From the NCBI RefSeq assembly GCF_049943125.1, contig NZ_CP188040.1, positions 1-64,000 of the forward strand: 64,000 nt of DNA, written 5' to 3'. Made by a program: the position numbers and the translations under genes. A model generated the notes under the pieces. It was not told the DNA's origin. It saw nothing but the letters and a program-made list of their open reading frames with translations, and ran no database searches. How positions within the stretch are numbered: the first letter of the stretch is position 1; each line of letters opens with the position of its first letter. Source of the stretch: JAEXZL01 sp049943125. GTDB lineage: Bacteria > Bacillota > Clostridia > Clostridiales > Clostridiaceae. Positions 21,640 to 31,072 of the stretch are shown one piece after another.

Positions 21640-21694
21640 ATTAAACAATGCATGAGGATAATCCTCAGGAGGATAATCCCCAGCATTGTTTAAT
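21640..21694 (-). other. Intercistronic hairpin between oppA and oppB
   Basis: A 12-bp perfect stem ATTAAACAATGC / GCATTGTTTAAT encloses a smaller dyad (TGAGGATTATCCTCA). There is no long T tract on the minus strand, so it looks like an mRNA-stabilising or partially terminating stem-loop that would let oppA be made in excess over the membrane subunits, as is common in peptide transporters. Confidence 0.65.
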
Positions 21695-21728
21695 ATTTTT
21701 CTAGCTTAGATACTCTTTTATATATATA

Positions 21729-23585
21729 TTACTCTGACTTCATAGTAGAGTATAAAATCTGTGCTGAGAAATCCCAAAGAGCTGTTACACCTTCATAACC
21801 CTCAAGCTTAGTGGTGAAGAAATCTGCATACTGGTTAGAGTATAATGGTAATGATGGTAATAACTCATTATATCTTGCTTGGAATTCTACCCACTTCTTC
21901 ATGTATGTGTCCTCATCACCTGGTTCTACATCAAGCATATCACCTGCAAGCTTTGCAAGCTGCTCATCAGCTATCTGATTGTAGTTAGAAGTTGAACCTA
22001 TTGCATAGGTGTTCTTAACATCAAATACTGAAGTGTAGTTTGTTGCAAGGTTATACATATGATATTCAGCTTCATCCATGTTAGCATAATGCTGGGTATA
22101 CATTTCATTAAAGGTCATAACTGTTTGCTTTATTTCTATTCCAGCTTTTGCAAGATCTGGATTTTCTACAAGCATAGTAGCTATAAGGTCTGAAACTGCA
22201 TTATTTTCTGAGGAAGCCCAGTTTATAGAAAGAGGCATTCTCTGTCCATTAACATCCTTATGTCTTACGCCTTCTCCATTGTATGGGTTGCCATTAGCAT
22301 CTAAAGTCCATCCGCCTTTTTCTAATACTTCTATAGCCTTATCTAAGGAATAGCTATATTGATTAAGCTTATCTAATTGACCCTTATTAACTTGGTATTC
22401 ACGCATAGCTACACCATAAGCACCATGAACTACTGAGCCATAACCCTTAGTAAAGGTTTTAGCAAATTCAGTTCTATCTAAAAGATACGCAATTGCTTGA
22501 CGAACTTCTGTAAATTGTGTAGGACCATGGTCAGCAACGAAGTGGATGTAACCATAACCATTACGTGGATAGTCTTGAGCACCAATGAGACCTTCATCAA
22601 CCATGTCTAATCCTTCAATTACTAAGTCACCGTCTACTACTCCAGCGAGCATATCTACTTTGCCTGTTCTTAGCTCGTCCATCATTGTTTCCTGCTCAAC
22701 TTTTTTAAGTATAATAGTATCTATTTGAGCCTTCTGTCCATTATAATCACCTAAGAACTCAGGATTCTTTTCTAGTGTGTATTCAAGAACTGAAGTGTTA
22801 AAGCTCTTTACAACATATGGACCTGAGAAAACTGTAGGCTTCCATCTGAAGGCTTCAACAGTTTCGCCTATATGTGCTGCAGTAAAGTTATCACTGAAAT
22901 AAGCTCCATTATCTCCACTTTCAAGCTTAACATCTTCAGGAACCCATCCCTTCATGTAGCTAGGGCTGAAGCTAACTAAAGTCATTTCAAAATAATAAGG
23001 AAGCTGTGAACCATCTACAGTCACTGAGAATTCAGTATCGCTTAATAGCTTAACTCCTGAGAATTCTTTTGCCTTTCCACTACTATATTCCTCCCAGCCC
23101 TTTAACTTATAAGCACTACCGAAAGTATTGTCTTGTACTTCTAACTCTGTCATAGTTGGGCTTGTCCAGAAAAGTATAGCGAAAACATAATCTTTAGCAG
23201 TAATCTTTTCTCCGTTTGACCACTTTAAATTATCATTTATTGTAAATGTCCAAGTTTTAGAACCATCAGCATTTTCATCTATCTCAGGATCATTCTTTAA
23301 GGTTGTCTTGTCATAAACATATTGGCCTTCCTTGGTATATGAAACAGTGCCATAGCCAGTAGAAAGTTTATAGGCATCATAATCAGGACCACCGTTATCC
23401 CACCAAGGTTCTGGTTCACCATTTGGATCTGTAGTAGTTCCAGCTACTAATGTAGTAGGCGCTGAAGGTTCTTTACCCCCATCATCTCCAGGTGTTTCAT
23501 TACCTTTGCTTGAGCAACCAGCAAATACTGATACAGCAAGTGCTAAGGCTAAAGTTGAGGCTAAAAGCTTTCTTACATTTTTCAT
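21729..23585 (-). CDS. oppA: Oligopeptide-binding lipoprotein OppA
   Basis: Extracellular peptide receptor of the transporter, tethered by lipid. The 618-aa protein has a lipoprotein signal peptide ending in the lipobox V-F-A-G-C (Cys at about 23). A Ser/Gly/Asp-rich linker follows, then a family 5 solute-binding fold with the W-T-F-T-I-N-D-N-L-K-W-S-N-G-E-K-I-T-A-K segment and D-Y-V-F-A. GGAGG precedes the ATG. It is the first gene of oppA-B-C-D-F and is separated from oppB by a 155-base gap holding a hairpin. A CodY-like box lies about 220 bases upstream. Confidence 0.95.
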   Translation of the reverse strand: MKNVRKLLASTLALALAVSVFAGCSSKGNETPGDDGGKEPSAPTTLVAGTTTDPNGEPEPWWDNGGPDYDAYKLSTGYGTVSYTKEGQYVYDKTTLKNDPEIDENADGSKTWTFTINDNLKWSNGEKITAKDYVFAILFWTSPTMTELEVQDNTFGSAYKLKGWEEYSSGKAKEFSGVKLLSDTEFSVTVDGSQLPYYFEMTLVSFSPSYMKGWVPEDVKLESGDNGAYFSDNFTAAHIGETVEAFRWKPTVFSGPYVVKSFNTSVLEYTLEKNPEFLGDYNGQKAQIDTIILKKVEQETMMDELRTGKVDMLAGVVDGDLVIEGLDMVDEGLIGAQDYPRNGYGYIHFVADHGPTQFTEVRQAIAYLLDRTEFAKTFTKGYGSVVHGAYGVAMREYQVNKGQLDKLNQYSYSLDKAIEVLEKGGWTLDANGNPYNGEGVRHKDVNGQRMPLSINWASSENNAVSDLIATMLVENPDLAKAGIEIKQTVMTFNEMYTQHYANMDEAEYHMYNLATNYTSVFDVKNTYAIGSTSNYNQIADEQLAKLAGDMLDVEPGDEDTYMKKWVEFQARYNELLPSLPLYSNQYADFFTTKLEGYEGVTALWDFSAQILYSTMKSE

Positions 23586-24108
23586 GTCATATCCTCCTTT
23601 TTTATTTCGCAGTGATTTATGTCTACTGCATTTATATTAAGATATAAATATCCTAATAATATAATTTATATGTTCCTCTAGATCTAGGGATGTTTCTATA
23701 ACAATTTGCTCATCAATGCAAAAGTTATCAGTTTATATTTACCAATTACCTTTTAGAATATTTTATGGCCAGTAAAATATTCTTATTACTAACGTCTTTA
23801 ACAATTTTCAGAATATTATTGTAATTGACAAACAATTAATATAAAACTCTAATAATCTTTAAATTGTTAATATTTATATATTATAATACAATTTTACAAC
23901 AAATGCTATATATATGTAAATAAAAAATGAACCATTTTTACATTAATTCAAATTTATGTTTTTATTGCTAATTTAATCATTTTCATTTTGTATGATTATC
24001 TAATTAATAATAATTATCAACTTCAATTATTAATAATTTTATAAAAAGCCATGTGTTTTACTGTATATCTATGGTAATTCTGAAAAAAAAAACTACTCAT
24101 ATACAAAG
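23586..24108. promoter_or_regulatory. Long AT-rich control region upstream of oppA
   Basis: About 520 bases without a coding frame. It contains the CodY-like box at 23803-23817 and several TATAAT-like sequences, none with an unambiguous -35. No riboswitch or T-box core was recognised. Confidence 0.45.
23803..23817. promoter_or_regulatory. CodY-box-like motif upstream of oppA
   Basis: AATTTTCAGAATATT matches the CodY consensus AATTTTCWGAAAATT at 14 of 15 positions. CodY represses peptide transporters when branched-chain amino acids and GTP are high, so the site fits the gene. The distance to the start codon (about 220 bases) is large, and AT-rich DNA raises the chance of random matches. Confidence 0.55.
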
Positions 24109-24157
24109 AAAAGAGGATAATCATCACATATTAATAAAGATGATTATCCTCTCTTTT
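24109..24157. terminator. Terminator of the PBP gene
   Basis: Arms AAGAGGATAATCATC and GATGATTATCCTCTCTT around a 13-base loop, flanked by A- and T-rich tracts on both strands. It lies about 70 bases after the stop of the minus-strand PBP gene and upstream of the oppA control region. Confidence 0.85.
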
Positions 24158-24228
24158 GTTTTTTCCAAAGAAAGTGCAATTATTCTTTTATAAAGCTTCT
24201 TATCAACTATTATCCTATTTCCTCTGTT

Positions 24229-27039
24229 TTAATTATATACCTGGTCAATTTCAGGATTTAAGCTATAGGAAGTTGTATTGGATCTATAATTAGGATATAA
24301 CTGATTTATTTCATCCCTAAAGTAAGTCTCCATGACAGCTCTAGCAACGGGTGCTGCACTGCTTCCATGGGCAGAGTCATAGAGCACCACTGATACAGCT
24401 ATCTCTGGTTTCTCTAAAGGTGCAAAGGCTACATATACACCATAAGCACTTCTTCCAATAGATTTTTGGTCATTTCTAAAGGGAGAGGTACCAGTTTTAC
24501 CACCGGTAGCTATTGGGAAATTCCCAAAGGTACCTGCAGAGTGAACAGCAGCCATTCCCTCCTTAATAGCCTCTACGGTGGTAGCTTTAAGATTTAAATC
24601 TTCTATAACTGTGGGCTCAAAGTTCTGCATTATTTCTCCTTCAGGATTTACAACCTTATCCACCAGGTAAGATTCATATCTCGTACCTCCGTTCACCACG
24701 GTAGCCAAAGCACTGCAGAGTTGAAGGGGTGTAAATTGATTCATTCCCAGTCCAATGGAGCTATTAGTTAAATTACCAGGAGATGTCAAATCTCCTCCTT
24801 TATCATAGATAATATATCTTGCTAAATTATCCGCTGCATTATAGTAGTCACTTTCTTTATACAACTTAGCTTCTTTTTCTTCATATTCTGCTACAAGGTT
24901 TTTAAGAAGTTCTATAAGCTCTTCTTTTATCTTAATAAAATTCGGATCGTTCCTTGGAATGTCCCACAGTCCTTTGAATTTGTCTGAAACATAATCCTTC
25001 ACCGCCTTTTTAGCCTTTGCTAGCTCTTCATTATCACTTTCCTTATAAGCTATATCGAAGGGCCTATGGTTATATCCTGAACCAGGGGCATAGGTATAAC
25101 TTCCATTAGAAAGCATATCAACCACTTCATATTTTGATATGTTGGCAACTAGATTAGCATAGGCTGTACTGCTATAAACCTGTCCAAATTTATTTTCAAA
25201 AATCTCTATACCAGTACCATTTTCCGAGGCTGTCTCTGGGTCATAACCTAATCCAAGCTTCCAGGCATAGCTGGCTAAGGTATCTATCCCAGAATTTTTA
25301 TACAATCTATATGCTAATTCATAAAAATAATAGTTACAGGAATCTTTGAAGCCCTTAGTCATATCCTCATAACCATGGGAGCCTCTCCTAGAGGCATATA
25401 TTTCACACATACCTTGATAATTTTCAAATCCAGAATGTTTATTAAAAACTCCCTGGTCTAAAATTTTCTCCTCCGGGTCCACAACCCCTTCTTCTAACGC
25501 TGCTACAGCAGTAACAAATTTAAAGGTTGACCCTGATGGAAGCATACCTTGGGTTGCATAGTTAAAAAACGGCTTTGGATATATATCATAGGTATCCGAT
25601 GTATAATCATTAGAGAAAAGCTCCTCTGGACTTAAGGTAGAACCTGTCTTTTTTATATATTCCTCTGCAAATGCCTCATAGTCAGGACTGAAATACTTCT
25701 TACTTAATTCATCGGTGAGAAGTCCAGGTATTGTAAATATATTCGGATCATAGTTTGGATAGCTTGCCATAGCCAATACCCTTCCAGTATTAACCTCCTG
25801 AACCACCACAGCTCCTCTCGTTGCATTAGCCACAATATTCTGTCCTCCATCAATAACCTTTTGTGATGCAATGGACTCTAGGGTTTCCTTCAGGGCTCTC
25901 TCAGCAGTATACTGAAGATTCATATCCACAGTAAGCTGAACATTGTTTCCCGGATAGGCTTCTAATGCAAAAAGCTCTTCAGTAATTCTACCGAAGGTAT
26001 TTATCTTTACTATATTACCACCTTTAGTACCTTTAAGAACATTCTCAAAAGCAGCTTCAATACCACTTACGCCTATTTTATCTGTAGAAACATCATAGCC
26101 CTTAAGCTCATACTCTTCTTTTTCAGAAGGATTTATTGAAGACATATACCCGATAACAGTAGATGCAAGACTCCCATAAGGATAATATCTCACAGGCTGA
26201 TATCTTACATCTATTCCGGGAAGCTCATTGAGCTTTTGCATAAATATAAAGGCGCTTTCATTAGATATATTAGAAGCAATGGTTGTCGCATTATAGCTGG
26301 AGTAACTCTGCATCTTGATTGCATCTAACACAACCATGTACCTTCTAATTTCTTTAAGGCTATATTTTTCCCTTAGGACTTCAGTGATTTCTTTCCCAGT
26401 CATCTCTTCATATATTTTTGTCTCCTCTTCAGAAGGGCCTAAAAGCTCATATAGAGAATACTGCTTAACGAGTCTGTAAAACATCTCCTCTGCGGTTACC
26501 TCAGTCATTTTTTCCTCTAAGAAAATAAGATCCTCTTCATCATACTCTTCTTCCTCTAATCCATGAAAATAATCTAATTCTTTTTTAAGATAATAATCAA
26601 GATTTCTATCTTCTTTAAATCTTAGATCTAAGGTTTTAATAGCTGAAGGTTCACTAGTACCATAATCAAAATAAAATGAGCCTTGATCATCCACCTTTAA
26701 TTCTAGATCGTCGCTCATGACCTCACCAAGATCATCTAACATAGAAAATACTTCAGTCAGTGTATCAAGTAAAACTTCCCTGCTTTCTACGGTATCCATA
26801 TATTCAATGGCATAACTCTGCTTACTATCTGCCAGGACATTCCCAGAGGAATCTAGTATTTTACCTCTAGGCGCCTGTTCTGCGATAGTCTTGGTGGAAG
26901 AATTGTTAGCTCTATCGGTATAATCCTCATGGTTCACTATCTGCAGAGTAATTAGCTTAGATAAAATTGCACCATATATAATGAAGAGCAATATAATTAA
27001 AGCAGTAAATCTATTTACTTTTCCCTTTCCTTTATTCAA
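24229..27039 (-). CDS. Class B penicillin-binding protein (PBP2-type transpeptidase)
   Basis: Cross-links peptidoglycan from the outer face of the membrane. The 936-aa protein is long for PBP2 (commonly 600-750). It has one N-terminal membrane anchor (about residues 11-31) and a PBP-dimer domain with R-G-K-I-L-D (about 58-63). An acidic, Glu-rich stretch at about 140-185 may be an insertion. The transpeptidase domain has S-T-F-K (catalytic Ser about 502), S-C-N and K-T-G-T (about 848-851). The start codon appears to be TTG at 27039 with an AGAAGGTG site seven bases upstream. Role in elongation or sporulation cannot be decided from sequence. Confidence 0.93.
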   Translation of the reverse strand: MNKGKGKVNRFTALIILLFIIYGAILSKLITLQIVNHEDYTDRANNSSTKTIAEQAPRGKILDSSGNVLADSKQSYAIEYMDTVESREVLLDTLTEVFSMLDDLGEVMSDDLELKVDDQGSFYFDYGTSEPSAIKTLDLRFKEDRNLDYYLKKELDYFHGLEEEEYDEEDLIFLEEKMTEVTAEEMFYRLVKQYSLYELLGPSEEETKIYEEMTGKEITEVLREKYSLKEIRRYMVVLDAIKMQSYSSYNATTIASNISNESAFIFMQKLNELPGIDVRYQPVRYYPYGSLASTVIGYMSSINPSEKEEYELKGYDVSTDKIGVSGIEAAFENVLKGTKGGNIVKINTFGRITEELFALEAYPGNNVQLTVDMNLQYTAERALKETLESIASQKVIDGGQNIVANATRGAVVVQEVNTGRVLAMASYPNYDPNIFTIPGLLTDELSKKYFSPDYEAFAEEYIKKTGSTLSPEELFSNDYTSDTYDIYPKPFFNYATQGMLPSGSTFKFVTAVAALEEGVVDPEEKILDQGVFNKHSGFENYQGMCEIYASRRGSHGYEDMTKGFKDSCNYYFYELAYRLYKNSGIDTLASYAWKLGLGYDPETASENGTGIEIFENKFGQVYSSTAYANLVANISKYEVVDMLSNGSYTYAPGSGYNHRPFDIAYKESDNEELAKAKKAVKDYVSDKFKGLWDIPRNDPNFIKIKEELIELLKNLVAEYEEKEAKLYKESDYYNAADNLARYIIYDKGGDLTSPGNLTNSSIGLGMNQFTPLQLCSALATVVNGGTRYESYLVDKVVNPEGEIMQNFEPTVIEDLNLKATTVEAIKEGMAAVHSAGTFGNFPIATGGKTGTSPFRNDQKSIGRSAYGVYVAFAPLEKPEIAVSVVLYDSAHGSSAAPVARAVMETYFRDEINQLYPNYRSNTTSYSLNPEIDQVYN

Positions 27040-27340
27040 TAAGCAACACCTTCTTTTAATATGAAATTTACTTTATAGCAATACAAAACAACATTTTATT
27101 ATATTTTTCTACATCTTTCATCATAATACCACATTAATTATTATCCATTCCATAGTAATTTAAGGAACAAAAAAAGCGTTAATGAAAATCACCTATTGGT
27201 AGCTTTCAATTACGCCATTTTATAATATAAACTACTATTAACCCTTTAGTTTCATTTACAGTCTACTTCAAATTCTTTTTGAACAGTATATAAAAAATTG
27301 AAATAATTTATTTACATTATTTCCCAGGAAATACTTCCTA
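27040..27340. other. Intergenic region between the PBP gene and plsY
   Basis: About 300 AT-rich bases. No convincing gene, RNA or strong hairpin seen. Confidence 0.4.
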
Positions 27341-27946
27341 TTAGCTTGTCTTCTTTTTCCACAAACTACTGAGGCCTATTTCATTTCCTTCGAGTATTCT
27401 CTTTATATTAATCAAGTGTTTGAAGACCATGGCCAGAGATGCAACGGCAATTACCAATGGAATTAAATAGTCTCCTGTGGAATAAATGATGTAAAGAGGA
27501 TATACTATAGCAGTAGTTAAGGTAGCTATAGCTATATAATCAGTGATAATTGTTATTATTACAGCCACTATACCTATAATTAAAAAAGCCTTCCAATTTG
27601 ATGTGAGCATCATTCCCATAAAGGAAGCAAAGCCCTTACCACCTTTAAAGCCCATAAAAACTGGGAACATGTGTCCAAGGACACAGCCTACCCCTGCTAC
27701 TGTTCCTATTAAAATATCATCAGGGAATAACATTTTAGCTACAAAAACCACAATTGCAGCCTTTAATATATCCCATAGTGCTACTAGAACTCCTACCTTA
27801 AATCCCATAGTTATAGCAGCATTAGAGGCACCAGGATTGTTAGAGCCTTTCTTTCTTATATCAAAGCCTTTGCTTTTACCTACTAAATAAGCAGCATTTA
27901 CACATCCTAATAGATAACCTGCAATTCCACAAATTATATAAGACAT
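27341..27946 (-). CDS. plsY: Acyl-phosphate glycerol-3-phosphate acyltransferase PlsY
   Basis: Transfers an acyl group from acyl-phosphate to glycerol-3-phosphate, the first step of membrane phospholipid synthesis. The 201-aa protein has about five membrane segments and the three PlsY motifs: G-S-N-N-P-G-A-S-N (about residues 35-43), G-H-M-F-P-V-F-M-G-F-K-G-G-K-G (about 101-115), and a C-terminal conserved region. The frame opens three codons earlier with GTG. The ATG at 27946 is preferred because GGGGTG lies six bases before it. Apparently monocistronic. Confidence 0.95.
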   Translation of the reverse strand: MSYIICGIAGYLLGCVNAAYLVGKSKGFDIRKKGSNNPGASNAAITMGFKVGVLVALWDILKAAIVVFVAKMLFPDDILIGTVAGVGCVLGHMFPVFMGFKGGKGFASFMGMMLTSNWKAFLIIGIVAVIITIITDYIAIATLTTAIVYPLYIIYSTGDYLIPLVIAVASLAMVFKHLINIKRILEGNEIGLSSLWKKKTS

Positions 27947-28245
27947 AAACAACACCCCATTTTCAATATAAAATTTAGAATAAAATTTAAAATCTAAGTT
28001 AACTTTTAACTACTCTATACCCTCAAAGTTATTATATTTTTAATAATTATAGCATGTCTAATGCTAAATAACAATTTGGTAGGCTAAGTTAAGTTAAAAA
28101 GTAAATGTACAGGCAATAATATAAGTAACATAAAAAGTTTTAATCAATTAATCTTAAAGGATTGAATCTATATGCTATAATTAATATTCAGTTAATAATA
28201 AAGTGCTATTGTATTTTCATGTTTATTTTTGAAAGGAGATTCTCA

Positions 28246-30861
28246 ATGCTAACCTTAGCCAATATTACCAAAGAATACCGACTGGGTGATAACATAATAA
28301 AAGCCCTTAAAGGTATAAATATAAAATTTCGAAAAAATGAATTCGTATCAATTCTCGGCCCCTCTGGCTGTGGAAAAACTACCTTATTAAACATCGTAGG
28401 TGGCTTAGACAAATACACCAATGGAGATTTAACCATCAATGGTACATCTACAAAGGAATATAAGGATAGAGATTGGGACACTTACAGGAATCACTCAGTA
28501 GGCTTTGTATTTCAAAGCTATAATCTGATACCTCATCAAAAGGTGCTTTCCAATGTAGAGCTGGCCCTCACTCTCTCTGGTGTATCCAAGGAAGAGAGAA
28601 GAAAAAGAGCAATTGAAGTACTGGAGCAGGTAGGTCTTGGAGATCAGATTCACAAAAAACCTAATCAAATGTCCGGTGGACAGATGCAGAGAGTTTCAAT
28701 AGCTCGTGCCCTAATTAATGATCCAGATATATTGCTGGCCGATGAGCCTACAGGCGCTCTGGATACCCAAACTAGTCTTCAGATAATGAAGCTTTTAAAG
28801 GAAATAGCTGAGGATAGATTAATCATCATGGTTACCCATAACCCAGAGCTAGCTGAAAAATATTCAACAAGAATTATAAAGCTATTAGATGGTAAGGTAA
28901 TTGATGATACTAATCCTTATATTGAAGATGAAAAGGAATATAAAGAAAGCAGTAGTGTAAAGAGTTCTAAAACCTCTATGTCCTTTTTCACAGCTCTTTC
29001 TCTGAGCTTAACTAATCTTCTTACTAAGAAGACCAGAACCTTTATGACAGCCTTTGCTGGTAGTATTGGTATAATAGGGATAGCTTTAATTTTAGCCCTA
29101 TCTACAGGTTTTCAAAACTACATTAATAAGGTAGAAGAGGATACGTTGTCCTCTTACCCAATAACAATAGAAGAGGAATCTGTTGATATGAGCAGCCTTA
29201 TTAATACTATGATGGGGATGTCAGAGAATAATTCAGAAGGCCGTGAGCCCAATAAGATTTATTCCAATGATGTTATGGGCGATATGCTAAGCTCCTTGGT
29301 TTCTGATATAGAAAGTAATAATCTTCAAGCCTTTAAGGAATATATAGAGAATGAGGATAATGGATTAGAAAATCTAACTAGCACAGTACAATATGGTTAT
29401 AATACTACTCTTAACATTTATAAAGCTGACACCTCCCAAGGGATAGTTCAGGTTAATCCCAGCACAGTTATGGAGAATATAGGAATGGGTGCTCCTACCT
29501 CCCCATCAGCAGTCTCTTCACCTATGATGGGTGGCGGTAATGCAGATGTATGGGAAGAGCTATTCAATAATGAAAAGCTCCTGAAATCTCAATATGAGCT
29601 TTTAGAAGGCTCCTGGCCTTCCTCTTATGATGAAGTTGTATTAATTGTAGACGAAAACAATCAAATTAGTGATATGACTCTCTATTCCTTAGGCCTTAAG
29701 GATCAGGAGGAACTTAAGAATATGATGAAGGCCATAGAAAAGGATGAAGAGATAAAAACCGAGGAAGTGAGCTATAGCTTTGAGGACCTGTTAAAGCTCA
29801 CCTATAAACTGGTATTAAATACTGATTACTACACCTACAACCAAGAGAATGGAAGCTGGAAGGATAATAAGGAAGATGAGATCTTCATGAAAAATCTAAT
29901 AGATGATTCTCTAGAATTAAAAGTGGTTGGTATCCTTAAGCCCTCAAAGAACTCTGAGGGTGTTAATACCAATGGCTCCATAGGCTATCGACCTGACCTG
30001 ATGGAATACGCTATAAATTCCATCAATGAGAGTGAAATAGTTAAAGCCCAAAAAGCTAATCCTGACACCGATGTGTTCACCGGTAAGCCCTTTGAGGATG
30101 AAACTAGTGAAGGTGACGAAGAAAGCACCTTTGATATGAGCACCTTAAGTCCTGAGGAGCAAGCTTATATGAGCACTTTATCAGAGGAAGAGCTTCAGCT
30201 TCTCATTAAAAGCTATGAAGCAGCTATGGTTTCTGATGCAACCTATGAAGAAAATCTTTCTATTTTAGGAGTAGCAGACCTTTCCTCTCCAAACCGCATC
30301 AATCTATACGCTGCAGACTTTGAAGCAAAGGAAGCTATTGCAGATAAAATAGCTGAATACAACAAAGAAATGACCTCAGAAGGTAAGGATACCTATGTTA
30401 TTAATTATACTGACTATGTGGGCCTTATGATGTCTTCTGTAAGCAACATCATAAATACCATAACCTATGTTCTCATATCCTTCGTAGCTATTTCACTGGT
30501 TGTATCCTCTATAATGATAGGAATTATAACCTACATTTCCGTACTGGAAAGAACTAAGGAAATCGGTATCCTAAGAAGTATAGGTGCCTCAAAGAGAGAT
30601 ATTTCAAGAGTATTCAATGCTGAAACCCTAATTATAGGCTTTGTATCAGGTGCTTTAGGAATATTAACTACCCTACTGCTCACAATACCTATAAATGCAA
30701 TAATAGAAAACATAGTAGATGTTCCTAATGTAGCTACACTTCCATTAAACGGTGCTATAACACTTATATTAATAAGTATGTCCTTAACCTTAATCGCAGG
30801 GTTAATACCTTCTAAGATAGCCTCTAGAAAGGATCCTGCTGTAGCTCTTAGAACTGAATAA
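28246..30861 (+). CDS. ABC exporter with fused ATPase and permease (MacB/FtsX-like)
   Basis: An 871-aa single-chain transporter. The N-terminal ATPase has Walker A G-P-S-G-C-G-K-T-T (about residues 35-43), the signature S-G-G-Q-M-Q-R (about 138-144) and Walker B L-L-A-D-E-P-T-G-A-L-D. The first membrane segment is at about 264-284. A large extracytoplasmic domain of roughly 440 residues follows, including a Met/Ser-rich part around 310-440. Three C-terminal membrane segments carry the FtsX-type I-G-I-L-R-S-I-G-A-S motif. MacB-type proteins couple ATP use to mechanical work or export of peptides, lipids or antibiotics. The frame is open 28 codons further up, but ATG 28246 has GAAAGGAG upstream. 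The substrate is unknown. Confidence 0.9.
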   Translation: MLTLANITKEYRLGDNIIKALKGINIKFRKNEFVSILGPSGCGKTTLLNIVGGLDKYTNGDLTINGTSTKEYKDRDWDTYRNHSVGFVFQSYNLIPHQKVLSNVELALTLSGVSKEERRKRAIEVLEQVGLGDQIHKKPNQMSGGQMQRVSIARALINDPDILLADEPTGALDTQTSLQIMKLLKEIAEDRLIIMVTHNPELAEKYSTRIIKLLDGKVIDDTNPYIEDEKEYKESSSVKSSKTSMSFFTALSLSLTNLLTKKTRTFMTAFAGSIGIIGIALILALSTGFQNYINKVEEDTLSSYPITIEEESVDMSSLINTMMGMSENNSEGREPNKIYSNDVMGDMLSSLVSDIESNNLQAFKEYIENEDNGLENLTSTVQYGYNTTLNIYKADTSQGIVQVNPSTVMENIGMGAPTSPSAVSSPMMGGGNADVWEELFNNEKLLKSQYELLEGSWPSSYDEVVLIVDENNQISDMTLYSLGLKDQEELKNMMKAIEKDEEIKTEEVSYSFEDLLKLTYKLVLNTDYYTYNQENGSWKDNKEDEIFMKNLIDDSLELKVVGILKPSKNSEGVNTNGSIGYRPDLMEYAINSINESEIVKAQKANPDTDVFTGKPFEDETSEGDEESTFDMSTLSPEEQAYMSTLSEEELQLLIKSYEAAMVSDATYEENLSILGVADLSSPNRINLYAADFEAKEAIADKIAEYNKEMTSEGKDTYVINYTDYVGLMMSSVSNIINTITYVLISFVAISLVVSSIMIGIITYISVLERTKEIGILRSIGASKRDISRVFNAETLIIGFVSGALGILTTLLLTIPINAIIENIVDVPNVATLPLNGAITLILISMSLTLIAGLIPSKIASRKDPAVALRTE

Positions 30862-30889
30862 AAGTGATTAAATAATAATAAAAGAATTG

Positions 30890-30933
30890 GGTACAGCTCT
30901 AATAGTAAATCTCATTAGGGCTGTACCTTTTTT
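30890..30933 (+). terminator. Terminator of the MacB-like exporter gene
   Basis: GGTACAGCTCTAAT and ATTAGGGCTGTACC arms (one G-U pair) with a 10-base loop, then TTTTTT. It lies 28 bases after the stop codon. Confidence 0.92.
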
Positions 30934-31072
30934 ATTCAGTATCTCTACATATCATAAAGAAGATAAGGTAAATTAGATTTTTTTCACCCTTTCGTCACCC
31001 TTAAAATTTATCTGGTTGACTATTATAAATATTTCTTGTACTCTTAAATTACAGTAAGGAGGTATTTATTCT

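Noticed and set aside
31000..31072. BirA operator upstream of birA-bioY
   Set aside because: No spaced TTAAC/GTTAA dyad of the expected type could be found; only the promoter region is visible.
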